Source of the DNA: Mycolicibacterium diernhoferi
GTDB lineage: Bacteria; Actinomycetota; Actinomycetes; Mycobacteriales; Mycobacteriaceae
Length of the DNA: 64,000 bases
NCBI RefSeq assembly: GCF_019456655.1
Contig: NZ_CP080332.1
Coordinates: forward strand, 930,001 to 994,000
Reading direction: 5' to 3'
Shown: piece by piece, positions 24,843 to 33,717 of the stretch
How positions within the stretch are numbered: position 1 is the first letter of the stretch
How the letters are laid out: every line of letters starts with the position of its first letter
Translations under genes and position numbers: made by a program
The notes under the pieces: generated by a model
Database searches by the model: none
Seen by the model: the letters and a program-made list of their open reading frames with translations, nothing else
Told to the model about the DNA's origin: nothing

Positions 24843-25820
24843 GTGAACAGCACAGACATCGATATCGAGCTGGCCAGGTATTCGGACTGGGCCTTCACCT
24901 CATCGGTGCTGGTGCTGGTGCTGGCGCTGCTGTTGCTGGCCGTGGAGCTGGCCTACTCGCGCAGCCGCAAGGTGGAGGCCCGCGAACTGGTCTCGGCCGG
25001 CGCGGGCTCCGCGGTGGACCCAGCCAGTGCGACACCCGGCATCGTGGTCGACTCCTCCCGCACCGTCGACGAACGCATCGGCCGGGCCGGGGTGGCCCTG
25101 GCCTACGCCGGCATCGTCCTGCTCGCGGCGTGCATCGTGCTGCGTGGGCTGGCCACCGCGCGGGTGCCGTGGGGCAACATGTACGAGTTCATCAACCTGA
25201 CCTGCTTCTCCGGTCTGGTGGCCGCCGCGGTCGTGCTGCGCCGTCCGCAGTACCGCGGACTGTGGGTGTTCGTGCTGCCGCCAGTGCTGATCCTGCTGAC
25301 CGTGTCGGGCAAGTGGCTCTACACCCACGCCGCGCCGGTGATGCCCGCGCTGCAGTCCTACTGGCTGCCGATCCACGTCTCGGTGGTCAGCCTCGGCTCG
25401 GGTGTGTTCCTGGTCGCCGGTGTGGCCAGCGTGCTGTTCCTGCTCAAGATGTCGTCATTCGCCCAGCGTGACAACGGGTTCGGCCGGATGTTGTCGAGGC
25501 TGCCGGACGCCCAGTTGCTGGACCGCATCGCCTACCGCACCACGATCTTCGCCTTCCCGGTGTTCGGTTTCGGCGTCATCTTCGGCGCCATCTGGGCCGA
25601 GGAGGCGTGGGGGCGGTACTGGGGCTGGGATCCCAAGGAGACGGTGTCGTTCATCGCCTGGGTGGTCTACGCCGCGTACCTGCACGCCCGCTCGACCGCC
25701 GGCTGGCGGGACAAGAAGGCCGCCTGGATCAACGTCGTCGGGTTCATCGCGATGATCTTCAACCTGTTCTTCATCAACCTGGTGACCGTGGGTCTGCACT
25801 CGTACGCCGGGGTGGGCTGA
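24843..25820 (+). CDS. ccsA: Cytochrome c biogenesis haem-handling protein CcsA (ResC-type; also named CcsB)
   Basis: A 325-residue membrane protein with about eight helices. The tryptophan-rich haem-binding WWD motif appears as WGRYWGWDPKET (Trp256-Asp263). Candidate haem-ligand histidines are His178 (LPIHVSV), His282 (YLHAR) and His319 (GLHSYAG), all at helix ends as in the family. It moves haem out of the membrane and presents it to apocytochrome c together with ResB. GTG 24843 follows resB by 6 nt; the operon is ccdA-resB-ccsA as in M. tuberculosis Rv0527-Rv0529. Confidence 0.95.
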   Translation: MNSTDIDIELARYSDWAFTSSVLVLVLALLLLAVELAYSRSRKVEARELVSAGAGSAVDPASATPGIVVDSSRTVDERIGRAGVALAYAGIVLLAACIVLRGLATARVPWGNMYEFINLTCFSGLVAAAVVLRRPQYRGLWVFVLPPVLILLTVSGKWLYTHAAPVMPALQSYWLPIHVSVVSLGSGVFLVAGVASVLFLLKMSSFAQRDNGFGRMLSRLPDAQLLDRIAYRTTIFAFPVFGFGVIFGAIWAEEAWGRYWGWDPKETVSFIAWVVYAAYLHARSTAGWRDKKAAWINVVGFIAMIFNLFFINLVTVGLHSYAGVG

Positions 25821-25858
25821 GCGTGGTGACCGGGGGGCTGGAGCGTGGCGACCGGGGG

Positions 25859-27004
25859 ATGACTCCCTGTTTCCGGGAGCAGCAGCGGTTTTCCGATCCG
25901 GGGCAGGAGCCGCCCCCGGAATGGACCGCGCCGACGCCCCCGCACGGCTTCCCGGCGCAACCGCTGCAGACGGCGCCACCGGTGCCCCCGGCGCCGCCGG
26001 TGACCGGGCCGAGCGCGGCAGATCCCCCGCCGGAACTCCCGCCGCAGACCAGCCCGGTGCCGTTACCCGCGCCGTACCTGGACCTGTCCACCGTCGCCCT
26101 GCTCGGGCAGCCCAAGCAGGCGCCGACGCGAGGTTGGCGGCGGTGGCTGTATCTGGGCACCTTCAAGCTCGTCAATCTCGGGGAGAGTCCCGAGGTCACC
26201 AGCCAGACCACCCTGATCGAAGAGGCCGGCCGGCCGTTGCGTGGCTGCTACCGGATCGCGGTGCTGTCCTTGAAGGGCGGTGTCGGCAAGACCACCGTCA
26301 CCGCGACTCTGGGCGCCACGTTCGCCTCCACCCGCGGGGACCGGGTGATCGCGGTGGACGCCAATCCGGATCGCGGCACCCTGAGCCAGAAGGTGCCACT
26401 GGAGACCCCGGCCACGGTGCGGCATCTGCTGCGCGACGCCGAGGGCATCACCAGCTACAGCGATGTCCGCCGCTACACCTCGCAGGGGCCGAGTCGGCTG
26501 GAGGTGCTGGCCTCGGAGTCGGACCCGGCGGTGTCCAAGGCGTTCAGCTCATCGGACTACGCCCGGACGGTGGAGGTGCTGGAGCGTTACTACAGCCTGG
26601 TGCTCACCGACTGCGGCACCGGGATGCTGCATTCGGCGATGGCGGCGGTGCTGGCGAAGGCCGATGTGCTGATCGTCGTCAGCTCGGGTTCGGTGGACGG
26701 TGCGCGCTCGGCCTCGGCGACGCTGGACTGGCTGGACGCGCACGGCCATCAGGATCTGGTGCGCAACGCGGTCGCGGTGGTCAATGCGGTGCGTCCGCGT
26801 TCCGGCAAGGTGGATCTGCAGAAGGTGGTCGACCACTTTTCGCGGCGGTGCCGCGCGGTGCTGCAGGTGCCCTTCGACCCGCATCTGGAAGAGGGCGCGG
26901 AGATCAGCCTGGAACGGCTCAAACCGGCGACCCGTCAGGCGCTGCTCGAGCTGGCGGCGGTGGTCGCCCGCGACTTCCCCGCTCCGGGGCATCCGGCGAA
27001 CTGA
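25859..27004 (+). CDS. MinD/ParA-like ATPase with proline-rich N terminus
   Basis: A 381-residue protein. About 90 N-terminal residues are proline-rich and probably disordered, then an amphipathic/hydrophobic stretch (GWRRWLYLGTFKLVNLG). A deviant Walker A motif SLKGGVGKTTVTATLG marks a MinD/ParA P-loop, with VIAVDANPDRGTL as the switch I region and LVLTDCGTGM as Walker B. It resembles Rv0530 and the EspI-like ATPases. The start is uncertain: ATG 25859 is chosen, but GTG codons at 25823 and 25826 are possible. It follows the ccs operon by 38 bp; a membrane-surface role near that machinery is only suggested by position. Confidence 0.85.
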   Translation: MTPCFREQQRFSDPGQEPPPEWTAPTPPHGFPAQPLQTAPPVPPAPPVTGPSAADPPPELPPQTSPVPLPAPYLDLSTVALLGQPKQAPTRGWRRWLYLGTFKLVNLGESPEVTSQTTLIEEAGRPLRGCYRIAVLSLKGGVGKTTVTATLGATFASTRGDRVIAVDANPDRGTLSQKVPLETPATVRHLLRDAEGITSYSDVRRYTSQGPSRLEVLASESDPAVSKAFSSSDYARTVEVLERYYSLVLTDCGTGMLHSAMAAVLAKADVLIVVSSGSVDGARSASATLDWLDAHGHQDLVRNAVAVVNAVRPRSGKVDLQKVVDHFSRRCRAVLQVPFDPHLEEGAEISLERLKPATRQALLELAAVVARDFPAPGHPAN

Positions 27005-27023
27005 CCCGCCGAACCGACACAGC

Positions 27024-27185
27024 TCAGTTGCGCGGGTTGTCCTTGGGATCCAGCCGGCGCAGGAAGTCGGGATCGTCGTCGGGCCCGATCACCCGGGGAC
27101 GCGGGCGCTCTGCCGATGCGCGCAGCAATCGGTATGTCGCGAATGCAAGCCCGGCCACCATCAGGACCAGGAGTAAGTACTGCAA
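27024..27185 (-). CDS. Small single-pass membrane protein (53 residues)
   Basis: A TTG start at 27185 is supported by a strong AAGGAGG 8 nt upstream, overriding the longer upstream frame. The product has one hydrophobic helix (LLLVLMVAGLAFATYRLL) followed by a charged cytoplasmic tail ending DPKDNPRN. It lies tail to tail with the MinD-like ATPase and head to head with the DUF4229 gene. M. tuberculosis has a similarly small annotated protein here (Rv0530A). Function unknown. Confidence 0.65.
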   Translation of the reverse strand: MQYLLLVLMVAGLAFATYRLLRASAERPRPRVIGPDDDPDFLRRLDPKDNPRN

Positions 27186-27225
27186 GCCAATAACCTCCTT
27201 GCTCCGAATATACGCGTCTCCTCGG

Positions 27226-27231
27226 TAGGCT
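27226..27231 (+). promoter_or_regulatory. -10 hexamer, leaderless DUF4229 gene
   Basis: TAGGCT fits TANNNT and ends 6 nt before the GTG at 27238, the geometry of leaderless mycobacterial promoters. Confidence 0.45.
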
Positions 27232-27237
27232 CGGACC

Positions 27238-27537
27238 GTGTCTGAATCTCGGCTGGGTCCCCGCATGTTGCGTGATGTCGGTGCCTACCTGTTCGCCCGG
27301 CTGGCGCTGGCCGCGGCGCTCACCGCGGTGATCATCGGCGTCGGTCATCTCGTCGGTCTGCGCGAATTCCCGGTGGTGGTGGCGGTGCTGTTCGCGCTCG
27401 TGCTGGCGTTGCCGCTGGGCATCTGGGTCTTCGCGCCGCTGCGCCGGCGGGCCACCGCCAGCATCGCCGAGTTCGATGAGCGCCGCCGGCAGGACAAGCA
27501 GGATCTGCAGGCCCGCCTGCGCGGCGAGGACAGCTAG
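27238..27537 (+). CDS. DUF4229-type membrane protein
   Basis: A 99-residue protein with two hydrophobic helices (about residues 16-38 and 44-66), followed by a charged helical tail rich in Arg, Asp and Glu (RRRATASIAEFDERRRQDKQ), matching the DUF4229 layout of actinobacteria. It is the counterpart of Rv0531. It lies tail to tail with menA (5 bp apart). No catalytic features; function unknown. Confidence 0.78.
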   Translation: MSESRLGPRMLRDVGAYLFARLALAAALTAVIIGVGHLVGLREFPVVVAVLFALVLALPLGIWVFAPLRRRATASIAEFDERRRQDKQDLQARLRGEDS

Positions 27538-27542
27538 CCGGG

Positions 27543-28412
27543 TCAGCTCAGCGCGAGCGCCAGCGCCACGGCCACCGACAGCACCAGCATGGTCAGGCCG
27601 GTGTCCCGCAACACCGGGATCAGGTCCTTGCCGCCCAGTCCGCGCCGCACCGGTGCGGCCGCCCGCAGGGCCGGCGGCAGCGCCAGCAGTCCGGCCGCGG
27701 CCCACGGCGTCGCCGCGATGAGCGCCAGGGCCGCCACGAACGCCACCACCAGCAGCACCTGGAACAGCACGCGGGTGCGGGCGTCCCCGAGGCGCACCGC
27801 CAGCGTGATCTTCCCGGACTCGCTGTCGGTCGGGATGTCTCGCAAGTTGTTGGCCACCAGCACCGCCGAGGACAACGATCCGATGGCGACGGCCAGCAGC
27901 ACACCGACCCAGTCCACCCGCATCGCCTGGGTGTACTGGGTGCCCAGCACCGCGACCAGCCCGAAGAACACGAACACCGCGATCTCACCGAACCCGCGGT
28001 AGCCGTACGGTTTGGAGCCGCCGGTGTACAGCCAGGCCCCTGCGATGCACACGGCGCCGATCGCGATCAGCCACGGTTGGCTGACGATCGCCAACGCCAG
28101 GCCCGCCGCGGCGCCGACCGTCAGGCTCACCAGCGCGGCGGTCAGCACCGCTCGCGGGGAGGCCACCTTCGAGCCCACCAGACGCAGCGGACCGCTGCGC
28201 ACATCGTCGGTGCCGCGGATGCCGTCCGAGTAGTCGTTGGCGTAGTTCACGCCGACGATCAGGGCCAGCGAGACCAGCAGCGCGAGCAGCGCCTTCCACC
28301 AGACCGCTTCCCCCAGCCACGCCGCGGCGCCGGTGCCGGCGATGACGGGAGCCACCGCGTTCGGGAGGGTGCGCGGACGGGCGCCCTCGATCCATTGCGC
28401 GAAGCTAGCCAC
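27543..28412 (-). CDS. menA: 1,4-dihydroxy-2-naphthoate polyprenyltransferase
   Basis: A 289-residue UbiA-family enzyme that attaches the polyprenyl chain to 1,4-dihydroxy-2-naphthoate, giving demethylmenaquinone in the membrane. About eight to nine helices are visible. The first Asp-rich motif is [11 protein letters not shown] (Asn59, Asp60, Asp63) and the second [14 protein letters not shown]; both bind prenyl diphosphate through magnesium. GTG 28412 ([17 protein letters not shown]) is chosen, with ACGATT 6 nt upstream as a possible leaderless -10. It works with menE and menB elsewhere in this window. Confidence 0.94.
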   Translation of the reverse strand: MASFAQWIEGARPRTLPNAVAPVIAGTGAAAWLGEAVWWKALLALLVSLALIVGVNYANDYSDGIRGTDDVRSGPLRLVGSKVASPRAVLTAALVSLTVGAAAGLALAIVSQPWLIAIGAVCIAGAWLYTGGSKPYGYRGFGEIAVFVFFGLVAVLGTQYTQAMRVDWVGVLLAVAIGSLSSAVLVANNLRDIPTDSESGKITLAVRLGDARTRVLFQVLLVVAFVAALALIAATPWAAAGLLALPPALRAAAPVRRGLGGKDLIPVLRDTGLTMLVLSVAVALALALS

Positions 28413-28479
28413 GCCGCCAATCGTTGCATGACCTGAACGGGGTGACGTGGCGCACCTTGTCACATCGGTGGGACCGCAT

Positions 28480-28485
28480 GAGACT
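28480..28485 (+). promoter_or_regulatory. -10-like hexamer before the 73-residue gene
   Basis: GAGACT ends 6 nt before ATG 28492. It deviates from TANNNT at position 1 but keeps the spacing seen at other leaderless starts here. Confidence 0.3.
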
Positions 28486-28491
28486 GGGCAG

Positions 28492-28713
28492 ATGACTGAC
28501 CGACTCAGCAAGAGTGAAATCGCCAAGGACGCGCTGCAAGAGGGCGTGGAATCGGTGGCATCGACGGTGGGGGAGGTAGCGTCCATCATCACCACCGCGG
28601 TCAAGGACGTGGCCGGCGCGATCGGCGGGCTGGCCACCGACGCCTTCGCCATCCGGGATGCGGCCATCCAGGCCGCCGAACGTGCCGATCTGGACGGTCA
28701 GTCCGACCACTGA
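28492..28713 (+). CDS. Small helical protein preceding MTA phosphorylase
   Basis: A 73-residue protein that begins [17 protein letters not shown] and is almost entirely predicted amphipathic helix, with Ala/Val/Gly-rich segments ([23 protein letters not shown]) and no cysteine. It resembles the small apolipophorin/CsbD-like stress proteins in composition, but I do not assign a family. Its TGA overlaps the ATG of the phosphorylase (TGATG), so the two are co-translated. Confidence 0.6.
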   Translation: MTDRLSKSEIAKDALQEGVESVASTVGEVASIITTAVKDVAGAIGGLATDAFAIRDAAIQAAERADLDGQSDH

Positions 28714-29489
28714 TGCTCGGAGTCATCGGCGGTAGCGGCTTCTACACCTTCTTCGGGCCCGACGCGCGGGCCATCAACCTCGACACCCCGTACGGCGCTC
28801 CGAGCGCGGCGATCACGGTCGGCACCATCGCCGGCCATGAGGTGGCATTCCTGCCCCGGCACGGTCTCAACCACGAATTCTCGCCGCACACCGTGCCGTA
28901 CCGCGCGAACATGTGGGCGCTGCGGGCGCTGGGCGTGCGGCGGGTCTTCGCGCCCTGCGCGGTCGGCAGCCTGACCCCGGCGCTGGGGCCGGGATCGATG
29001 GTGGTGCCGGACCAACTGGTCGACCGGACCAGTGGCCGCGCCGACACCTACTTCGACGCCGGCGGTATTCACGTGGGCTTCGCCGACCCGTACTGCCCGT
29101 CGCTGCGGGCCGCGGCATCGGATCTGCCCGGCGTCGTCGACGGCGGCACCATGGTCGTCATCCAGGGCCCCCGGTTCTCCACCCGCGCCGAGAGCAGGTG
29201 GTTCGCCGGTCAGGGCTTCACCCTCGTCAACATGACCGGGTACCCGGAGGCCGTGCTCGCGCGCGAGCTCGAGATGTGTTACGCCGCGCTGGCACTGGTG
29301 ACGGATCTGGATGCCGGGGTGGAAACCGGCGCGGGCGTGCGGGCCGTCGACGTGTTCGCGGAATTCGAGCGCAACATCGCCGGCTTCAAGAAGTTGGTGC
29401 ATGAAGCCATCGCGCGGGTCGACCCCGAACGGGCCTGTACGCACTGCCTGGCGCACGAGGGCGTCATGCTGCCGTTCGAACTTCCCTAG
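28713..29489 (+). CDS. mtnP: S-methyl-5'-thioadenosine phosphorylase
   Basis: A 258-residue member of the PNP/MTAP phosphorylase family. LGVIGGSGFYTF is the phosphate loop, PRHGLNHEFSPHTVPYRANMWAL the nucleoside region, and VNMTGYPEAVLARELEMCYA the purine/ribose pocket; NMTGYPE is the MTAP/PNP signature. It cleaves methylthioadenosine to adenine and methylthioribose-1-phosphate, recycling a by-product of SAM use. The M. tuberculosis counterpart Rv0535 is annotated pnp but behaves as an MTAP. TGATG overlap couples it to the upstream small gene. Confidence 0.9.
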   Translation: MLGVIGGSGFYTFFGPDARAINLDTPYGAPSAAITVGTIAGHEVAFLPRHGLNHEFSPHTVPYRANMWALRALGVRRVFAPCAVGSLTPALGPGSMVVPDQLVDRTSGRADTYFDAGGIHVGFADPYCPSLRAAASDLPGVVDGGTMVVIQGPRFSTRAESRWFAGQGFTLVNMTGYPEAVLARELEMCYAALALVTDLDAGVETGAGVRAVDVFAEFERNIAGFKKLVHEAIARVDPERACTHCLAHEGVMLPFELP

Positions 29490-29521
29490 GGACCCGGCCG
29501 CCCGGACACTTGACGGGTGTC

Positions 29522-29527
29522 GATAAT
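29522..29527 (+). promoter_or_regulatory. -10 hexamer, leaderless nitronate monooxygenase gene
   Basis: GATAAT lies exactly 6 nt before ATG 29534. Confidence 0.4.
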
Positions 29528-29533
29528 GGGCGG

Positions 29534-30661
29534 ATGACAACTACATCCGGGGCCTTCTGCGCGCAATACGGCATCGACTTCCCGCTGTTCGCCTTCAGCC
29601 ACTGCCGCGATGTGGTGGCCGCGGTCTCCAACGCGGGCGGGTTCGGCGTGCTCGGCGGGGCCGCGTACACCCCCGAACAGCTCGACCAGGAGCTGACCTG
29701 GATCGATGAGCATGTCAACGGCAAGCCGTACGGCATCGACATCATCGTGCCCGCCAAGTTCGAGGGCAAGGGCGAGAAGCTGTCCAGCGACGATCTGGCG
29801 ACGCGGATCCCGGAGGGGTACCGCGAGTTCGTCAACAAGCTGCTCGCCGACCACGGCATCGAACCCGACACCCGGGTGCGTACCGGTCGGCCGCTGCTTG
29901 CCGGCGGCAACGGCAAGGAACTGCTCGAGGTCGCGATGAGCCACCCGATCAGGATGATGGCCAATGCCCTGGGCGTGCCGCCGGACTACATGATCGAGGC
30001 GGGCCGCGAGCGCGGTATCCCGGTGGCCGCGCTGGTCGGCGCCAAGGAGCACGCGCTCAAGCAGGTCGCTGCGGGCGTGGACCTGATCGTCGCGCAGGGC
30101 ACCGAGGCCGGGGGGCATTGCGGCGAGGTCAGCACGCTGGTCGTGGTTCCGGAGGTCATCGACGCGATCGACGACGCGGTGCCGGTACTGGCCGCCGGCG
30201 GCATCGTCACCGGACGGCAGATGGCAGCCGCGGTCGCGATGGGCGCGGTCGGGGCCTGGACCGGTTCGGTGTGGTTGACGACGGAGGAGGCCGAGACCGA
30301 GCCGCACACCGTCACCAAGATGCTGGCCGCCGGGTCCCGGGACACCGTGCGATCGGCCGGGCGCACCGGTAAGCCCTCACGCCAGCTGCGCTCCGACTGG
30401 ACCGACGCCTGGGCGCCGAATCCCGGTGGGCAGCAGCCGCTTCCGCTGCCGTTGCAGAACATGCTGTCCGAACCCGTGCTGCGCCGCATCGACAACCTGG
30501 CCACCCAGGGCCATGAGGGCGCGCGGGCGCTGTCGACCTATTTCGTCGGCCAGGGTGTGGGGCTGATGACCAAGGTCAAGCCGGCCCGCGACGTGGTGCT
30601 GGAATTCATCGAGGACTATCTGGCGGCCACCGAACGGCTGAGCAGCTCGTTGCCGGACTGA
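29534..30661 (+). CDS. Nitronate monooxygenase-family FMN protein
   Basis: A 375-residue TIM-barrel flavoprotein of the 2-nitropropane dioxygenase/NMO family. [26 protein letters not shown] opens the barrel (quoted in part: [13 protein letters not shown]). [17 protein letters not shown] carries the FMN-proximal histidine, and [23 protein letters not shown] binds the FMN phosphate. It would oxidise alkyl nitronates or act as a related NAD(P)H:FMN enzyme. ATG 29534 is chosen from the -10 spacing. It stands alone between the phosphorylase and the cyclase gene. Confidence 0.86.
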   Translation: MTTTSGAFCAQYGIDFPLFAFSHCRDVVAAVSNAGGFGVLGGAAYTPEQLDQELTWIDEHVNGKPYGIDIIVPAKFEGKGEKLSSDDLATRIPEGYREFVNKLLADHGIEPDTRVRTGRPLLAGGNGKELLEVAMSHPIRMMANALGVPPDYMIEAGRERGIPVAALVGAKEHALKQVAAGVDLIVAQGTEAGGHCGEVSTLVVVPEVIDAIDDAVPVLAAGGIVTGRQMAAAVAMGAVGAWTGSVWLTTEEAETEPHTVTKMLAAGSRDTVRSAGRTGKPSRQLRSDWTDAWAPNPGGQQPLPLPLQNMLSEPVLRRIDNLATQGHEGARALSTYFVGQGVGLMTKVKPARDVVLEFIEDYLAATERLSSSLPD

Positions 30662-30675
30662 TTGCGGCGCTGACC

Positions 30676-30681
30676 GATACT
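30676..30681 (+). promoter_or_regulatory. -10 hexamer, leaderless cyclase gene
   Basis: GATACT lies 6 nt before GTG 30688; the same hexamer and spacing occur before the glutaredoxin-like gene at 259. Confidence 0.4.
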
Positions 30682-30687
30682 GGACGG

Positions 30688-31503
30688 GTGCCGACAGCCG
30701 AACTCGTCCTGCTGGGGGTCGTCGCGCTGCTGGCCGCCGGGCTGATCACCTTCCTGGTGCTGTTCCTGGTCGCGCGCCACCAACTGGGTGACGCGCGCCG
30801 CGAACTCGACCGGGTGCGCACCCAGCAGGACGAGCGCCGTCGCCGGCGCCGCCTCGGTGTCGCGCCGCTGGCGATCAAGACGGTCTTCCAGACCGCGGAC
30901 ATGCTGATCAACAAGGGGTTGGGCGCGGTCGTGCGTAACTCGATCGAGGATCTGGCGGGCTGGGCGCAGGTGGAGCGGCCCGACCTGGCCCGGCTCACCG
31001 CCGACGGCCGGGTGGTCATCGTGTTCTCCGATATCGAGGGATCGACGGAGCTCAACGAGTCGATGGGTGACAAGGCGTGGGTTCGCTTGTTGGGCAAGCA
31101 CAACAAGCTGATCGAATCGTCGGTCGGCCGCCACGGCGGACATGTCGTGAAGAACCAGGGCGACGGTTTCATGGTGGCCTTCGCCGACCCGGAGAACGCG
31201 GTGCGCTGCAGCGCCGACGTGCAGGACGCGTTGGCGCAGCAGCCGTTCCGGGTGCGCATCGGCGTGCACATGGGCACCTCGGTGCGGCGCGGGGAGGACC
31301 TGTTCGGTCTCGACGTCGCGCTGGCGGCGCGGGTCGCCGGTCAGGCCGACGGCGGCGAGATCCTGGTCAGTGCGCCGGTCGCCGAGGCCGTCGCGGATTC
31401 CGACGGCATCCGGCTGGGTGTGCCGCGGCAGGTCGAACTCAAAGGGCTGCGCGGTACCCACCTGGTGTACCCGGTGGCCGGGTCAGCGGGTGCTGGTGGC
31501 TGA
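30688..31503 (+). CDS. Membrane-anchored class III adenylate/guanylate cyclase
   Basis: A 271-residue protein. One N-terminal membrane helix (about residues 6-28) is followed by a basic, coiled linker ([14 protein letters not shown]) and a class III cyclase catalytic domain (about 108-265). Metal-binding aspartates are in [11 protein letters not shown] and [11 protein letters not shown]; the substrate lysine precedes the latter. The segment [16 protein letters not shown] matches the catalytic DLxGxxVNxAAR pattern except that the transition-state Asn is Ala, while the Arg is kept. It may be a weak, altered or inactive cyclase. Its 3' end overlaps the cutinase gene tail to tail by 21 nt. Confidence 0.82.
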   Translation: MPTAELVLLGVVALLAAGLITFLVLFLVARHQLGDARRELDRVRTQQDERRRRRRLGVAPLAIKTVFQTADMLINKGLGAVVRNSIEDLAGWAQVERPDLARLTADGRVVIVFSDIEGSTELNESMGDKAWVRLLGKHNKLIESSVGRHGGHVVKNQGDGFMVAFADPENAVRCSADVQDALAQQPFRVRIGVHMGTSVRRGEDLFGLDVALAARVAGQADGGEILVSAPVAEAVADSDGIRLGVPRQVELKGLRGTHLVYPVAGSAGAGG

Positions 31504-32196
31504 GGTGCCTTGGGCGGCATCGGATTTGGGTGCGGCAGGCTTCTGATCGGCAGCCTTGATGAGCTTGGCCGCCCACTCGGCGCCCAGCTTGACCAGCCCG
31601 GACTCCTGGTAGCGGACGTGGGAGTCCCAGTCGCGGCCCAGGGAGCAGACCGGGTCGGCGGGCGCGCACAGGTCCGCGGTGCGGGCCCCGTAGACCATGC
31701 TCATCCTGGTGAGCGGGTTACCGATGCGGGCCGACGGGTTGCCGAACACCACGATCGAGGTGATGCGCGGGGCCAGTGCGGCGGGCAGTGGCGCGGTGTA
31801 GCCGAGACCGGCGATCGGCGCGGTGGCCACCACGTCGACGACGGCGGCACCCTGCGAGTAGCCGCCCAGCACGATCTTGGTCTTCGGGCACTGGGCGGCG
31901 ATGGTCTGGACGCGCTTGCTCATATCGTTGGCGCCGATCGCGGCCTTCATGAAGTCCCACGTCGCCGGATACTTCACCGCATAGGTGCTGACCGACTTGC
32001 CCTTCACCATGGGCTTGAGGGTGTCGACGAAGGCCTTGCCGACCTTGCCGATGCCGGGCGCCTCGTCGGTGCCGCGGGCGAAGATGACCTCGATATCGGA
32101 GCATTCCGGGGCCGCCGACGCGGACGGGGCGGCGAAGGCACTGAGGGCGACCGCCAGTGCCGCCGCTGTGAGTGCAGCCAATGTACGGGCGGCCAT
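31483..32196 (-). CDS. Secreted cutinase-family esterase (Culp-like)
   Basis: A 237-residue secreted serine esterase. A Sec signal peptide ends near ASA-AP (about residue 29). The alpha/beta-hydrolase core shows [14 protein letters not shown] with catalytic Ser114, then [22 protein letters not shown] with Asp181 and His193, and paired cysteines around them as in cutinases. The C-terminal tail is Ala/Pro/Lys/Thr-rich. It probably hydrolyses medium-chain esters or lipids outside the cell. An AGGAG-type ribosome-binding site precedes ATG 32196. The 147-bp AT-rich gap to phoU-like DNA holds its promoter, not resolved here. Confidence 0.9.
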   Translation of the reverse strand: MAARTLAALTAAALAVALSAFAAPSASAAPECSDIEVIFARGTDEAPGIGKVGKAFVDTLKPMVKGKSVSTYAVKYPATWDFMKAAIGANDMSKRVQTIAAQCPKTKIVLGGYSQGAAVVDVVATAPIAGLGYTAPLPAALAPRITSIVVFGNPSARIGNPLTRMSMVYGARTADLCAPADPVCSLGRDWDSHVRYQESGLVKLGAEWAAKLIKAADQKPAAPKSDAAQGTSATSTR

Positions 32197-32342
32197 TCTG
32201 GTTTCTCCTCGTCGTGGACCTGTCCGCTATCTGCCCCGATCAATACCCATCATTATTCACATTAGTCACTCTATTAACATCCGTGCCAATTCTGTGACCA
32301 AGGCAGCAGGGCATCCCGGGTGCATCGCGGGGAGCGGAAACG

Positions 32343-33005
32343 CTAGGTGGAGACCGGGCTGAGCTGGGAAATCTCCCCGGTCGCCTGGAACAGGACCCGG
32401 CGCGCGATGTCGACGGCGTGATCGGCGAAACGCTCGTAGAACCGGCTCAGCAGCACCACATCGGTGGCCGCGGCGACACCGTCGTGCCACTGGCTGCCCA
32501 GTACGAGCGCCAGCAACTGGCGGTGCAGATCATTCATCGCCGCGTCGCCGTCCTGGATGCGGCGGGCTTCCTCGACATCGCCGGTGAGGACGGCGTGCTC
32601 GGCCCATTCGGCGAGTTCGACGGTGCGCTGCCCCATCTCCGCGAACAGGTCCAGGGTGGCCACCGGGGAGGCCATCCCGGTGCGGGTCCGGGTGCTGATA
32701 CCGGCGATGTTGGTGGCCAACGCGCCCATCCGGTCGGCATTGGCCGCGATCGAGAACGCCGACATGACCACCCGCAGATCGTGTGCGACCGGGGCGTGCC
32801 GGGCCAGCAGGGAAAAGGCGAGCTGGTCCACGCAATCGTTGAGCTCGTCGAGCCGGGTGAGTCCGGTGCGGACGCGCCGGGCCGCCTCGGTATCGGCATG
32901 CACGACGGCCGCGGTGGCGTCGGCCGCGGTGGCCGCCGCGATCCCACACATCTCACCGAGCTCGGCCGTCAGCCGGTCCAGTTGTGCGTGGAATTCGGTC
33001 CGCAT
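32343..33005 (-). CDS. PhoU-like phosphate-signalling protein
   Basis: A 220-residue all-helical protein with the two PhoU three-helix repeats: the metal-binding motif appears as LRVVMSAFSIAANADRMGALATNI in the first half (ANADRMG) and as VVLLSRFYERFADHAVDIARRV in the second (ERFADHA). PhoU proteins couple the Pst phosphate transporter to the PhoR sensor and set phosphate uptake; mycobacteria carry paralogues called PhoY. The ATG is at 33005, divergent from azlC. No pst genes are in the window, although the low-affinity phosphate transporter pitA lies 4 kb away. Confidence 0.9.
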   Translation of the reverse strand: MRTEFHAQLDRLTAELGEMCGIAAATAADATAAVVHADTEAARRVRTGLTRLDELNDCVDQLAFSLLARHAPVAHDLRVVMSAFSIAANADRMGALATNIAGISTRTRTGMASPVATLDLFAEMGQRTVELAEWAEHAVLTGDVEEARRIQDGDAAMNDLHRQLLALVLGSQWHDGVAAATDVVLLSRFYERFADHAVDIARRVLFQATGEISQLSPVST

Positions 33006-33036
33006 GGTCTGAGGGGGTACCCATTTGGGGTGCTGT

Positions 33037-33042
33037 CAAACT
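33037..33042 (+). promoter_or_regulatory. -10-like hexamer before azlC
   Basis: CAAACT ends 6 nt before ATG 33049, the spacing of leaderless starts in this window. The match to TANNNT is imperfect at the first base. Confidence 0.3.
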
Positions 33043-33048
33043 AGCCAG

Positions 33049-33717
33049 ATGTCGGTTCTGCGGCTGGCGGCTCCGGTCGGCTTGGCTTTTCTGCCCCTGG
33101 GTGCGGCGCTGGGTCTGCTGGTGGTGCACGCCGGGTTGGCCTGGTGGTGGGCGCCGGTGTTCGCGGCGGTGATCTACGCCGGGTCACTGGAATTCCTGAT
33201 GGTCGGGCTGGCCGCGGCCGGAGCGCCCATCGCGACAGCGGCCCTGACCGCGTTGATCGTGAACTCCCGGCACATCTTCTATGCGCTGTCGTTCCCGCTG
33301 TACCGGGTCCGCGGCGTGCCCGGCAAGCTCTACAGCACCTATGTGCTCTCCGACGAGGCCTACGCGGTGGCGGTCAGCCCGGTCGCCGAGAACTGGACCG
33401 GGCGCCAGATCCTGACCGTGCAGGCGGCACTGCACCTGACCTGGACCCTATCGGCCGCGGCCGGCGGGTTGCTCGGGGTGGCGCTGCCACTGGAGCGACT
33501 GCACGGCCTGGAGTTCGCCCTGACCGCCCTGTTCATCGTGCTGGCCATCGACGCCTACCGGCAGCACCCCGACCGGCTCACCGCGGTGGCCGCGGTGCTG
33601 TGTGCGGTCCTCGCCTGGCTGCTGGTGCCCGGGCAGATGCTGGTGTGGGCGTTCGCGGGGTTCACCGTCCTGCTGCTGGCCCGGTTCCTGACCCGGCCCG
33701 GACGTGCCGATGCCTGA
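33049..33717 (+). CDS. azlC: AzlC-family branched-chain amino-acid exporter, large subunit
   Basis: A 222-residue membrane protein with about seven helices. AAVIYAGSLEFLMVGLAAAGAP and ALIVNSRHIFYALSFPLYRVRG are the characteristic AzlC segments (SRH...YG/AL motif). With the small subunit AzlD it exports branched-chain amino acids or their analogues. ATG 33049 is chosen over the ORF start at 33025. The stop overlaps azlD. Confidence 0.9.
   Translation: MSVLRLAAPVGLAFLPLGAALGLLVVHAGLAWWWAPVFAAVIYAGSLEFLMVGLAAAGAPIATAALTALIVNSRHIFYALSFPLYRVRGVPGKLYSTYVLSDEAYAVAVSPVAENWTGRQILTVQAALHLTWTLSAAAGGLLGVALPLERLHGLEFALTALFIVLAIDAYRQHPDRLTAVAAVLCAVLAWLLVPGQMLVWAFAGFTVLLLARFLTRPGRADA

Noticed and set aside
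29510..29527. TTGACG as a -35 for the nitronate monooxygenase gene
   Set aside because: Only 6 bp from the -10 GATAAT, too close to work together; the -10 alone is kept.
32250..32295. TCAC repeats in the AT-rich region before the cutinase as a CRP site
   Set aside because: The TCAC units are direct, not inverted, and do not match TGTGA-N6-TCACA.
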